Numbered from the stretch's first letter, positions 7,901 to 15,305 are shown. The stretch is 64,000 bases of DNA from Bacillus sp. V2I10 (GCF_030817055.1 NZ_JAUSYV010000001.1:2008001-2072000), one strand, 5' to 3'. The notes: generated by a model not told the origin, from the sequence alone. Numbers and translations are program-made.

Positions 7901-8057
7901 GCGGATTTTTTTCCTATTTCTGCAATGAATTATTTGAAAATAATGACACATTTGCAGTGAACGTGTAAAATAAGCTATATAATTAATGAATAAACATTCA
8001 TAATTCATGCGTTGAATATATTAGACTTATATAAAAATAACAAATGAGGAAGATGGT

Positions 8058-9032
8058 ATGAAAACGAAATCAGATAGGATCATCAAAATAACCTTGCCGA
8101 CTCCTTTTCCAGTAGGAGATGTGAATATATACCTTGTTAAAGGAGATAGGCTGACACTGATTGATGCCGGACCTAAAACACCCGAAGCCCTCTCTGCCCT
8201 GAATACTCAAATGGAGCAGGCCGGATACAGGATTGAAGACATTGAACAGGTCATTCTGACGCATCATCATCCAGATCATGTCGGGCTGCTTGATTACCTG
8301 CCTCAATCGGTGGATGTGACCGGACACCCATATAATGCGCCTTGGATCATACAGGATGAGTCATTTATGACTGCTCAAAAAGAATTCTTTATGAAACTGT
8401 TCACGGAATTTGGCATTGATGAGCAGCTGCTTCCTTATTTGGCTCAGTTTGATTCGTCGTTGAAATATGCATGCAAGCGGAACTTAACATCATCTCTAAG
8501 GGAAGGAGACTCTGTTCCAGGCATGGACGGCTGGCATGTGATTGAAACCCCGGGGCATGCCCAAACGCATATCGCCCTTTATCGCGCGGAGGATGGCCTG
8601 ATGTTTGGCGGCGATCATCTTCTTCAGCATATTTCGGCAAATCCGCTGCTTGAGCCTCCAATGGATGGGGGAGAGCGGCCAAGACCTCAGATTCAATTTA
8701 ATGAATCATTTAAATCCCTGCTGAAAATTCCAATTTCAAACGTATTTTCAGGGCATGGGGAAACGGTGCTGCAGCCGCATGAACTCATTCGCTATCGCTT
8801 GAAAAAACAGGCGGAACGTGCATTTGAAGTGCGCAGCTCTATAAAAGAAAAACCGATGACAGCATTTGAAGCTTGTCAGAGGCTCTTTCCGCATCTTTAT
8901 AAAAGACAATTGATGCTTACAATGTCGGAAACGGTCGGGCAGCTGGATTATTTAGAGGCATTGGGAGAAATTAAAGGGCATATGGAGGGAGCAAAGAAAA
9001 TTTATTCTTGCTGGGGTGTACAAAATGAATGA
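8058..9032 (+). CDS. yqjP: MBL fold metallo-hydrolase, YqjP family
   Basis: A 324-residue metallo-beta-lactamase-fold hydrolase. The dinuclear metal motif is LTHHHPDHVGLL (about residues 73-84), with an upstream LIDAGPKTP strand and further ligands at IETPGHAQTHIALY and MFGGDHLL; FSGHGETV supplies the last His. A C-terminal region of about 90 residues with a winged-helix character resembles MBL proteins of the YqjP/LACTB2 type. Substrate unknown. The stop codon overlaps yqjQ by 8 bases, the same pair order as in B. subtilis. GAGGAAG precedes the ATG. Confidence 0.9.
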   Translation: MKTKSDRIIKITLPTPFPVGDVNIYLVKGDRLTLIDAGPKTPEALSALNTQMEQAGYRIEDIEQVILTHHHPDHVGLLDYLPQSVDVTGHPYNAPWIIQDESFMTAQKEFFMKLFTEFGIDEQLLPYLAQFDSSLKYACKRNLTSSLREGDSVPGMDGWHVIETPGHAQTHIALYRAEDGLMFGGDHLLQHISANPLLEPPMDGGERPRPQIQFNESFKSLLKIPISNVFSGHGETVLQPHELIRYRLKKQAERAFEVRSSIKEKPMTAFEACQRLFPHLYKRQLMLTMSETVGQLDYLEALGEIKGHMEGAKKIYSCWGVQNE

Positions 9033-9819
9033 AAAACTGAAAAACCGCTACGTAGTCGTAACAGGAGCGTCGGGTGGAATTGGCGAAAAAATGGCGGTGC
9101 TCGTGGCCAAGAGCGGCGGACATCCCATTTTACTTGCCAGAAGATCGGACCGTCTGGCTGCTGCTGCGGAACATATTACAAAAAACTACCATGTTTCGTG
9201 TCTTTACTATCAGCTGGATGTCAGTGATCTGAATGCTGTTCAGCAGACATTTGACCGGATGATGAGTGACATTCCGCAAATTGATATTCTCGTTAATAAT
9301 GCCGGATTCGGTATTTTCAACACCGTTCTGGATGCTACTCTTGAGGAAATGAAATCAATGTTTGAAGTGAACGTCTTCGGCTTAATCGCATGCACAAAAA
9401 TGGTGCTTCCTTCCATGAAGAAGCGAAACGATGGCCATATCATCAATATCGCTTCACAGGCAGGAAAGCTTGCCACGCCTAAATCAAGCTTGTATGCTGC
9501 TTCCAAGCATGCCGTACTCGGGTTTACAAACAGCCTGCGGATGGAGCTTTTAGAAACGAATATTCATGTCACTTCGGTTAATCCGGGGCCTATTAAAACA
9601 GACTTTTTCGAAATCGCGGACCAAAGCGGCAACTATGTAAAAAATGTGGAGCGTTTTATGCTGAATCCTGATAGGGTGTCAGAGAAGATTGTGGGCTCCA
9701 TGCTCACTGACAGGCGTGAAATTAACTTGCCCGGCTGGATGAATGCGGGCAGCAGTTTTTATCAGCTTATGCCCCGTTTGTTTGAAAAAGTGGCGGGGAA
9801 GGCGTTATCAAGGAAATAA
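9025..9819 (+). CDS. yqjQ: Short-chain dehydrogenase/reductase, YqjQ family
   Basis: A 264-residue NAD(P)-dependent classical SDR. The cofactor motif TGASGGIG is at about residues 13-20, NNAGFG about 92, the catalytic Ser within INIASQAG, and YAASKH with catalytic Tyr and Lys; NPGPIKT follows. Substrate is not predictable. I use the ATG at 9025, with CTGGGG about 9 bases upstream, rather than GTG at 9016. It overlaps the end of yqjP, so both are translated from one message, and a strong terminator follows directly. Confidence 0.92.
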   Translation: MNEKLKNRYVVVTGASGGIGEKMAVLVAKSGGHPILLARRSDRLAAAAEHITKNYHVSCLYYQLDVSDLNAVQQTFDRMMSDIPQIDILVNNAGFGIFNTVLDATLEEMKSMFEVNVFGLIACTKMVLPSMKKRNDGHIINIASQAGKLATPKSSLYAASKHAVLGFTNSLRMELLETNIHVTSVNPGPIKTDFFEIADQSGNYVKNVERFMLNPDRVSEKIVGSMLTDRREINLPGWMNAGSSFYQLMPRLFEKVAGKALSRK

Positions 9820-9820
9820 A

Positions 9821-9854
9821 ACAAAACCGGCCCATCGGCCGGTTTTGTGCTTTT
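9821..9854 (+). terminator. Terminator after yqjQ
   Basis: ACAAAACCGGCC (9821-9832) is perfectly complementary to GGCCGGTTTTGT (9837-9848), four-base loop, then GCTTTT. Confidence 0.85.
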
Positions 9855-9944
9855 ACAGGGGCTGGCGTAATATACCACTGAGCGGATGACCCCATAAAGC
9901 AACTTTCAGCTGCTATTTAAAATGAACTGAGAGATACTCTGAAA

Positions 9945-10205
9945 TTTGGCTAATCAACAAATGCCCGGAAAAAAATTCCTAAAAAGCGCTAAAAAATCAA
10001 CAAAGCGGCTAAATAAAGAGGAATTCCGGATAATAACATTGTGCTGTTCGCTTTCCGGCGGAATTTCTCTGCTTGCGGCATTCAGCTGAAAACGGCTGAA
10101 GCAAAAAAAAAACGCTTTGGCTGAATTAAATCCGAAAACGGCTGAAAGATTTTTAAAAAATGGCTGTAAAAATCCTCATTTTGGCTGTATGATACAAGCG
10201 GCTGG
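9945..10205. repeat. Degenerate array of GCT-led units, about 21-bp period
   Basis: GCTAA-type words occur at 9949, 9988 and 10008, then GCTGAA or GCTGTA words at 10085, 10095, 10120, 10141, 10163, 10184 and GCTGGG at 10201. The last clear stretch has spacings of 21, 22 and 21 bases. Sequence between the words is A-rich and variable. It resembles the sharper 21-bp arrays at 12628-12711 and 50237-50342. No coding frame fits. Confidence 0.6.
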
Positions 10206-10260
10206 GTCAAACCTGGCCTTTTCTCTTGAGTTCTTATCTCCCTGCCATATCTGAATGGCC

Positions 10261-10396
10261 GGTTCCGCTTTTCTCGGTGTCCAGTTCCACCTCCTAACTC
10301 CTCGGCCAGAACGGATCCGCCAGCAAAGGCAAAAAGCGCCTTTTCTGTCGGATCCTTTTCTGTCTGTCGGAGTTAAACAGTCGGTTCCGCTTTTCT
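10261..10396. repeat. Dispersed intergenic repeat, copy A
   Basis: Begins and ends with GGTTCCGCTTTTCT (10261-10274 and 10383-10396). The body has TGTCCAGTTCCACCTCC, CTCCTCGGCCAGAACGGATC and a potential hairpin AAAGGC/GCCTTT around 10325-10343. Closely related sequence recurs at 10649-10770 and 16311-16440, and partly at 31191-31268. No ORF is conserved among the copies. Confidence 0.85.
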
Positions 10397-10398
10397 GT

Positions 10399-10587
10399 CT
10401 ATAACTCCTGATTCGTCACATACCCATACACAACATCCTCAACTATTTCAAACCATTCCGTTTCTTCTTGCTTTTTTTCTATTACTTTTGCAACAAGTTC
10501 ATGTGCTTCTTTTTCACTAAGCGATCCCTCTAGCTCATACTGCTGAAAGGATTGCTGAATCATTTTATAAATCCACTTTTCGTCCAT
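10399..10587 (-). CDS. yqzH: YqzH-like small protein
   Basis: A 62-residue acidic, helical protein starting MDEKWIYKMIQQSF. I take the ATG at 10587 because AGAGGTGG precedes it; longer frames upstream run into the dispersed repeat and are spurious. Size and position beside yqjW-yqjX match B. subtilis yqzH, whose function is unknown. It lies between repeat copies A and B, which may have inserted around it. No membrane segment or catalytic motif is visible. The name rests mainly on synteny. Confidence 0.65.
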   Translation of the reverse strand: MDEKWIYKMIQQSFQQYELEGSLSEKEAHELVAKVIEKKQEETEWFEIVEDVVYGYVTNQEL

Positions 10588-10648
10588 GTTCCACCTCTTC
10601 TTACACATGATTATAAGCGGGTTTTCAGCGGATGCCAAGCAGTCACTT

Positions 10649-10770
10649 TTGCTTTTCTTGATGTCCAGCTCCACCTCCTGACTCCTCGGCCAGAACGGAT
10701 CCGCCAGTAAAGGCAAAAAGCGCCTTTTCTTTTCTGTCTGCCTGCGCTAAGCAGCCGGGTCCGCTTTTCT
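10649..10770. repeat. Dispersed intergenic repeat, copy B
   Basis: Shares TGTCCAGCTCCACCTCCTGA, CTCCTCGGCCAGAACGGATC and GGCAAAAAGCGCCTTTTCT with copy A, and ends in TCCGCTTTTCT. It lacks the internal segment with the second GGATCC of copy A. Confidence 0.85.
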
Positions 10771-10792
10771 TGGCGAAAACTACCATTGAAAT

Positions 10793-10806
10793 CGAACGTA
10801 TATTCG
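10793..10806. promoter_or_regulatory. LexA (SOS) box 1 of yqjW
   Basis: CGAACGTATATTCG is close to the Gram-positive SOS box CGAAC-N4-GTTCG and lies 59 bases before the gene. Confidence 0.75.
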
Positions 10807-10831
10807 CTTACTATAAATCATATAATAAACA

Positions 10832-10845
10832 CGAACATATATTCT
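10832..10845. promoter_or_regulatory. LexA (SOS) box 2 of yqjW
   Basis: CGAACATATATTCT, a second SOS box in the same orientation, follows TATAAT (10821-10826) and lies 20 bases before the start codon. Two operators around the probable -10 box suggest tight LexA repression. Confidence 0.65.
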
Positions 10846-10864
10846 GTTATAGGGAGTAAGAACT

Positions 10865-12127
10865 ATGATTGAGGATTACAGTCAATTTCCAAAACGAAAA
10901 ATTCTGTGCATTGACATGAAAAGCTTTTATGCAAGCTGCGCAGCGGTCCTGTATGGACTCGATCCGCTGACATGCCATTTAGCTGTTGTCGGCGATACAA
11001 AGCGGCAGGGGAGCATTGTGCTTGCAGCTTCACCCTGTCTGAAAAAGGAATTTGGCATTAAAACCGGATCTCGTTTGTTCGAAATTCCAAAAGATCCCCG
11101 CATTCACATTGTAAATGCAAAGATGGCATCCTTTGTCCGGATCTCAACCGAACTTACGCGTCTGTTCCACCGGTACGTTCCAAAGGATGCCATCCATACG
11201 TACAGTGTGGACGAGAGCTTTATTCAAGTCGATGGAGTCGAGGGGATATGGGGAGATGCCTGGACCATTGCAGACAAAATCAGAGATGATATGGAACGCG
11301 AATTTTCCCTCCCGTGTGCGATTGGCATCGGTCCTAATATGCTGCTCTCTAAAATCTGCCTTGATTTGGAGGCGAAGAAAAAAGGAATTGCGGAATGGAC
11401 GTACGATGATGTGAAGGAAAAGCTCTGGAAGGTCGCGCCGCTTCGGGAGATGTGGGGCATCGGCAGCCAGGTTGAAAAAACGCTGAACCGGATGGGAATC
11501 TTTAATGTGGGGCAGCTTGCGCGTCATCCGCTTGAGGTGCTGGAGAAGAAATTTGGCATTATGGGAAATCAGCTCTATTATCATGCTTGGGGCGTTGACC
11601 TGTCTGAAATTGGGGCACCGATTCTGCAGGGGCAGATCAGCTTCGGCAAAAGTCAGATCTTAATGCGGGACTATCCCGACCCAAAAGAAGTGAAGCATGT
11701 CATCCTTGAGATGTGCGAGGAGGTCGCAAGAAGAGCACGCAGCCACCGGAAAGCTGGGAGAACGGTCAGCCTTGGGATCGGCTATAGTCACGATGAACTT
11801 GGAGGCGGATTTCACCGCTCCCGGACGATGCGCCAGCCGACCAATATCACAATGGAGCTTTACGAAACATGCATCGCATTATTTGATCAATTTTATGCAA
11901 ATAAAACCGTCCGTAAAATTTCAATTGCTCTGTCCAATATTGAAGATGATGCCGAAATGCAGCTGGATTTGTTTCAGCCTAACCGTGAAAAAGAACAGAT
12001 CCTCGGTTATGTGATGGACTCCATTCGGGGGAAATACGGCTCAAATGCCCTGCTGCGCGCCGTTTCCTATACAAACGCCGGCACCGCGAGGCACCGCGCC
12101 AAGCTTGTCGGCGGACACAAAGCTTAA
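10865..12127 (+). CDS. yqjW: Y-family DNA polymerase (PolY2/YqjW type, UV-inducible translesion)
   Basis: Error-prone translesion DNA polymerase of the DinB/UmuC family, 420 residues, as YqjW in B. subtilis. The palm motifs are CIDMKSFYAS (metal Asp) and YSVDESFI (catalytic Asp-Glu), followed by CAIGIGPNMLLSKICLD, the helix-hairpin-helix WGIGSQVEKTLNRMG and a C-terminal little-finger domain with HDELGGGFHRSRT. QLDLF near the C-terminus fits a beta-clamp binding motif. LexA boxes upstream mark it as SOS regulated. It forms an operon with the YolD-like gene 17 bases downstream, the usual pairing in Bacillus. Confidence 0.95.
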   Translation: MIEDYSQFPKRKILCIDMKSFYASCAAVLYGLDPLTCHLAVVGDTKRQGSIVLAASPCLKKEFGIKTGSRLFEIPKDPRIHIVNAKMASFVRISTELTRLFHRYVPKDAIHTYSVDESFIQVDGVEGIWGDAWTIADKIRDDMEREFSLPCAIGIGPNMLLSKICLDLEAKKKGIAEWTYDDVKEKLWKVAPLREMWGIGSQVEKTLNRMGIFNVGQLARHPLEVLEKKFGIMGNQLYYHAWGVDLSEIGAPILQGQISFGKSQILMRDYPDPKEVKHVILEMCEEVARRARSHRKAGRTVSLGIGYSHDELGGGFHRSRTMRQPTNITMELYETCIALFDQFYANKTVRKISIALSNIEDDAEMQLDLFQPNREKEQILGYVMDSIRGKYGSNALLRAVSYTNAGTARHRAKLVGGHKA

Positions 12128-12144
12128 CAAAAGGAGGGATCGTC

Positions 12145-12474
12145 ATGATTCGGGATCGGGGCAATATCAAATGGACATCCATGATGCTGCCTGAGCATGT
12201 GAAAATTTTGCGGGAGCTCGAGATCGAACAGGGATATGCAGCAAAGCCTGCGGTGGATGAGCAGCAGCTGGAGCATTTCAATGAATTGATCAGTCTTGCC
12301 ATGGAAGAAAACCGTGAGCTTGCTTTTACGTACTATGAAAATCATGGTTTTCATGTGCAGGAAGGATATGTGCATTATGTAGATCCAATCAGCGGATGCA
12401 TTCGGATCGTGAATGGAGAAGAAGCCCGCTTGGATCTGCCATTGAACAAAATAACAGATATCCGCGAGAAATAG
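12145..12474 (+). CDS. yqjX: YolD-like family protein (YqjX)
   Basis: A 109-residue YolD-like protein. Recognisable features are the N-terminal MIRDRGNIKWTSMMLPEHV, typical of the family, and the C-terminal YVHYVDPISGCIRI beta segment. YolD-like proteins are encoded next to Y-family polymerases in Bacillus and are proposed UmuD-like accessory proteins, though without the protease part. AAGGAGG precedes the start. It shares the SOS transcript with the polymerase gene and is followed by a terminator. Confidence 0.92.
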   Translation: MIRDRGNIKWTSMMLPEHVKILRELEIEQGYAAKPAVDEQQLEHFNELISLAMEENRELAFTYYENHGFHVQEGYVHYVDPISGCIRIVNGEEARLDLPLNKITDIREK

Positions 12475-12506
12475 ACTGTCTTTTGAGACAGTCCTATTTT
12501 GTTTTT
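12474..12506 (+). terminator. Terminator after yqjX
   Basis: GACTGTC (12474-12480) pairs with GACAGTC (12487-12493), followed by CTATTTTGTTTTT. The stem includes the stop codon's last base. Confidence 0.75.
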
Positions 12507-12627
12507 GCAGAATTATCGGGGCTCCGCATGAAAGTGAAAAAGTTAACTAGAAAAGAATAACTTCAGCTAATAAAAGAGAAAAACGGCTGGAAAAAGAATA
12601 AACGGATTTTGTCCAAAAAGCCTTTTG

Positions 12628-12711
12628 ACTAATAAAAATGGCAATTCAGCTATAAAAATCAGAAGTTTGGCTAATAAAAATCTCGAAACTGCTAATAAAA
12701 TCAGGTTTTTA
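12628..12711. repeat. Array of four exact 21-bp units with conserved GCTAATAAAA half
   Basis: Units begin at 12628 (ACTAATAAAAAT), 12649 (GCTATAAAAATC), 12670 (GCTAATAAAAAT) and 12691 (GCTAATAAAATC); a fifth start, GCTATAAAG, is at 12712. Each is exactly 21 bases. The first 11-12 bases are conserved and the following 9-10 vary. This is too short and too variable for CRISPR and has no coding frame. It lies between the terminator of yqjX and the 3' end of the CDGSH gene. Confidence 0.8.
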
Positions 12712-12754
12712 GCTATAAAGCTTTTTCAGTATAGTGAATTTGTCAGCCGGCTTG

Positions 12755-12952
12755 TTATTCAGCGCGTACAACCGACTGAAACATACCCTTATGAGATCCA
12801 TCACAAAACGGCATCCTCTTTGATAACCCGCAGCGGCATAGGGAAAAGCTTTGTTTCGTTTGAAACACGTTGCCCTCTGCGTCAACTAATTCCACATCAC
12901 CGGTGACACGAAGAGATCCATTATTATTCACTTTAATTTGAGCTTTATCCAT
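12755..12952 (-). CDS. CDGSH iron-sulfur domain protein
   Basis: A 65-residue protein of the CDGSH (mitoNEET-like) family that binds a redox-active 2Fe-2S cluster through three Cys and one His. The motif CRCGLSKRMPFCDGSHKG provides Cys, Cys, Cys and His in the family spacing. No membrane anchor precedes it, so it is cytosolic. AAAGGAGG is placed just before the ATG. It is divergent from the iron-sulfur-related gene yqkB. Role in Bacillus unclear; cluster storage, transfer or redox sensing is possible. Confidence 0.92.
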   Translation of the reverse strand: MDKAQIKVNNNGSLRVTGDVELVDAEGNVFQTKQSFSLCRCGLSKRMPFCDGSHKGMFQSVVRAE

Positions 12953-13085
12953 CTTTTATAACCTCCTTTTATCTATACACACAAGTATTCATTCGGGTAT
13001 TCTAATGTGACAAAGCAAGCTCTCATGCGTGTTTTGGAAACTTATGATAAAATGACCGTAAGCAAGCTGAAATGAGGAGACATAG

Positions 13086-13412
13086 ATGATGGAAATAAAA
13101 TGGACAGATCGTGCAATCAAAAAAATTTCAGGGAACGTGCAGGAGAATTCAAGTAAGCACATCAAACTAAAATATGATACAGACGGCTGCGGCTGCGTTG
13201 TCAGCGGTGTTACGGCACTTTGGCTCATAGATGAAAAAGACAGTGATGATCTGGAAATCGAAACAAACGCATTTCCAGTTCTTGTTGAGAAATCTAAAAT
13301 GGTTTTCTTAGATGAAAAAATGACCATCGATTTTAATGAAACAGCAAACACATACATGCTGACATGTCCTTCGCAATTCTTGAATCCCCGCATGAGCTTG
13401 ACAGTAAAGTGA
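13086..13412 (+). CDS. yqkB: YqkB, HesB/IscA-like iron-sulfur biogenesis family protein
   Basis: A 108-residue protein of the HesB-like domain superfamily. It has the A-type carrier fold pattern (KLKYDTDGCGCVVSGV at about 36-51, then a beta-rich core with MTIDFNETANTYML) and ends CPSQFLNPRMSL. Canonical A-type carriers have one Cys in the middle and two near the C-terminus; here Cys pairs at DGCGC and a single later Cys differ, as in YqkB relatives. GAGGAGA precedes two consecutive ATG codons (13086 and 13089); either may be used. It is coupled to yqkC, 13 bases downstream. Confidence 0.88.
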   Translation: MMEIKWTDRAIKKISGNVQENSSKHIKLKYDTDGCGCVVSGVTALWLIDEKDSDDLEIETNAFPVLVEKSKMVFLDEKMTIDFNETANTYMLTCPSQFLNPRMSLTVK

Positions 13413-13425
13413 GGTGGAGAAAAAG

Positions 13426-13668
13426 ATGAAGGATCGCTTAACGTCACTAAAAAATATTGCATTGAATAAAACATGGGTTTCCTTTTTAAACAGCAATCAT
13501 CCTTATACTCTGCTTCATTGGTCCATCGGCGGAGTATACGAGGATAAGAAAGATGTCTGGCTTCTGCAGGATGAAATGACCTTTGAGGCAAAAGAGTTTG
13601 CCACGATTGACGAAGCCATCGCCTATATGGGTGAAAACATGAAAGAAATAACAGATGTTCTTGGTTAA
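13426..13668 (+). CDS. yqkC: YqkC-like hypothetical protein
   Basis: An 80-residue protein with the pattern LNSNHPYTLLHWSIGGVYED and a C-terminal EEAIAYMGENM-like helix. It follows yqkB immediately and matches B. subtilis yqkC in size and place. Function unknown. I take ATG at 13426, preceded by GAGGTGGAG; the in-frame GTG at 13414 lies within that ribosome binding site. A very strong terminator follows. Confidence 0.78.
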   Translation: MKDRLTSLKNIALNKTWVSFLNSNHPYTLLHWSIGGVYEDKKDVWLLQDEMTFEAKEFATIDEAIAYMGENMKEITDVLG

Positions 13669-13671
13669 AAC

Positions 13672-13709
13672 GAAATGCCCGGATTCAGGGCCCTGAATCC
13701 GGGCATTTC
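13672..13709. terminator. Bidirectional terminator between yqkC and yqkD
   Basis: A perfect inverted repeat of 19 bases: GAAATGCCCGGATTCAGGG (13672-13690) and its complement 13691-13709. Convergent genes end on both sides. Confidence 0.85.
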
Positions 13710-13711
13710 TC

Positions 13712-14644
13712 TTATAGCTTGGCAGTATGCCGTTTTTTCTTCAATTCCTCAAAAAACTCATCAATGATGCGTTCATATTCTTCCCGGTTTTCGGTATAGG
13801 ACATAGCATGCGCGCCTTTTTCAGCAAAGTAAATCTTTTTGAAGCCAGGCTTTTTATCAAACAATTGCTGTGTCATCGCAGCTGGTATGTAATCGTCGTC
13901 CTTGCTGTGAATAAATAAAACAGGATGATGGATCCGGTCAATTACAGCAATGGGGGAGACATCCTGCAGAGAATAGCCGTCGCGCAGCTTAAGAAACCGT
14001 CTTGCTATCGGCATGACTAAATAGCCGGGAAGACGAAAATCAGATTTTAAGCGGTACAGCAGCTGCTCTTGTAAATCAGAAAATGGGCAATCGGCAATAT
14101 AATAATCAGCCCCGTCTTCAACCAGACCTGCATAAAGCAGCGTGGTAACAGCTCCCATTGATTCTCCGTGAATACCGAGATGCAGTTCATCGCCAACCCG
14201 ATCTTTCAGCCAGTGCACAACAGACTGCAAGTCAAATTTTTCATAATGTCCAAAGCTCGTCGTTTTGCCGCCCGTTTCCCCGTGTCGGCGGTGATCATAA
14301 ATCAGCACGTTCATCCCCCTGTTTAAAAAGAGCTTCATGTACTTGATGGAATTATACCGGTTCATCGTGACTCCGTGGCAAATAATCACATATGAATAGG
14401 TTTTATGAGGGGCGATGAGCATGCCTTTAATGTCATAGCCGAATTTCGAAGGGATGGAAACTTCAATTTTGTTATAAGAATCATATTCCTTCTCATCGTA
14501 ATGTCCGTCCTTTTTTTCACGGTCAATAATTTCTTTATCCGTCTTCTTTTTCATATACATCATCTGATTGGTAAAAAAGAATCCCACGATAAAAATATAG
14601 GAGAGAACAATGCCTGCTCCGATCAGCCATTTTTTCATCTGCAT
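13712..14644 (-). CDS. yqkD: Alpha/beta hydrolase, YqkD family, membrane anchored
   Basis: A serine hydrolase of about 310 residues. Residues about 3-25 (KKWLIGAGIVLSYIFIVGFF) form one membrane anchor or uncleaved signal. The catalytic triad is visible: nucleophile Ser in GIHGESMGA, Asp in HSKDDDYIP and His in GAHAMSY; HGVTMNRYN supplies the oxyanion loop. I use the ATG at 14644, where GAGAGGAAG is well placed. Substrate unknown. Orthologous in size and position to B. subtilis yqkD. It converges with yqkC on a shared terminator. Confidence 0.9.
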   Translation of the reverse strand: MQMKKWLIGAGIVLSYIFIVGFFFTNQMMYMKKKTDKEIIDREKKDGHYDEKEYDSYNKIEVSIPSKFGYDIKGMLIAPHKTYSYVIICHGVTMNRYNSIKYMKLFLNRGMNVLIYDHRRHGETGGKTTSFGHYEKFDLQSVVHWLKDRVGDELHLGIHGESMGAVTTLLYAGLVEDGADYYIADCPFSDLQEQLLYRLKSDFRLPGYLVMPIARRFLKLRDGYSLQDVSPIAVIDRIHHPVLFIHSKDDDYIPAAMTQQLFDKKPGFKKIYFAEKGAHAMSYTENREEYERIIDEFFEELKKKRHTAKL

Positions 14645-14720
14645 TCTTCCTCTCAAAGGTTATGAAATTATTTTAGCATGAGGAAAGGCGGACGGGAAAT
14701 AAGGATAGCCGCATTCCGGC

Positions 14721-14747
14721 AAAAAAAAGCAAGCCAGGACGGCTTGC
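14721..14747 (-). terminator. Terminator of the 42-residue ORF
   Basis: On the minus strand GCAAGCC and GGCTTGC (14741-14747 and 14729-14735) form the stem and eight T follow (14728-14721). Confidence 0.8.
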
Positions 14748-14754
14748 TGCATGA

Positions 14755-14883
14755 TCACTGTTCAGAATTTTGCCGCTTTGTCGGATGTACAGCCTTTTCC
14801 ATTTCTTCAAACGCTATCGTTTTCTTTACTGTATCAGCATTTGGTTTACCTTTTTGACTTTTAGAACTTTTTTCTTGTGACAT
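14755..14883 (-). CDS. Small basic protein of unknown function, 42 residues
   Basis: An ORF from ATG at 14883 encoding 42 residues, MSQEKSSKSQKGKPN followed by ADTVKKTIAFEEMEKA and a short tail. It is preceded by AAGGAGCGAGG and followed eight bases later by a strong terminator, so it is a complete transcription unit. Lys- and Ser-rich, no cysteines, no membrane segment; probably partly disordered. I do not recognise the family. It is divergent from the DUF5316-like gene. Confidence 0.65.
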   Translation of the reverse strand: MSQEKSSKSQKGKPNADTVKKTIAFEEMEKAVHPTKRQNSEQ

Positions 14884-14995
14884 GAGACCTCGCTCCTTTC
14901 TATAATCCTAACGTTTGGAAAAAGAAAAGAAATTATACGGCTAAATGAAACATCCTGCTTATCCAATACGTATAACGAGAAAGGAGCGTGAAAAC

Positions 14996-15289
14996 ATGAA
15001 AGCATTGGGAAACGGAATTGTAACTGCATGTATAGCGGGTATCATCAGTTTTGCTGCAAAGGATCTTCAATTGTTTTTCATCATGATGTCCGGAGTTGTC
15101 CTCATTTGCTTCGGGATCTCCGGCCTGCTGACAAATGTATTTCTCGGCGGAGACCGTATAAGAGCTAATTATCATTCAGAAACAAAGGAGCACAGGGAAG
15201 CGAGAACAAACTGGGCCATCCAGCTGTTTTTATTAGGTTTGCCAAGCTCTGCTGCCGCCATTGTTTCCGCATTTATTCTCTTTATTTAA
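14996..15289 (+). CDS. Small membrane protein, DUF5316-like
   Basis: A 97-residue protein with three hydrophobic segments (about 4-18, 23-48 and 73-96) and a polar loop with GGDRIRANYHSETKEHREAR. This pattern resembles DUF5316 proteins of Bacillus. The ATG at 14996 follows AAAGGAG; an upstream in-frame ATG lacks a ribosome binding site. Function unknown. Not part of the B. subtilis yqk series as I know it. Confidence 0.72.
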   Translation: MKALGNGIVTACIAGIISFAAKDLQLFFIMMSGVVLICFGISGLLTNVFLGGDRIRANYHSETKEHREARTNWAIQLFLLGLPSSAAAIVSAFILFI

Positions 15290-15305
15290 GCCTTTTCCGT
15301 ATTTC

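Noticed and set aside
7663..7968. Plus-strand ORF of 101 codons upstream of yqjP
   Set aside because: It runs antisense through the proC T-box leader and promoter; no ribosome binding site.
10588..10716. N-terminal extension of the yqzH frame, and a similar minus-strand ORF at 16198-16383
   Set aside because: Both begin with the same PFWPRSQE translation because they read through copies of the dispersed repeat. Not a protein family.
12628..12711. CRISPR array
   Set aside because: Repeat part is only 11-12 bp and imperfect, spacing part 9-10 bp, and no cas genes are in the window.
12625..12906. Plus-strand ORF of 93 codons
   Set aside because: Composed of the 21-bp array and the antisense of the CDGSH gene.
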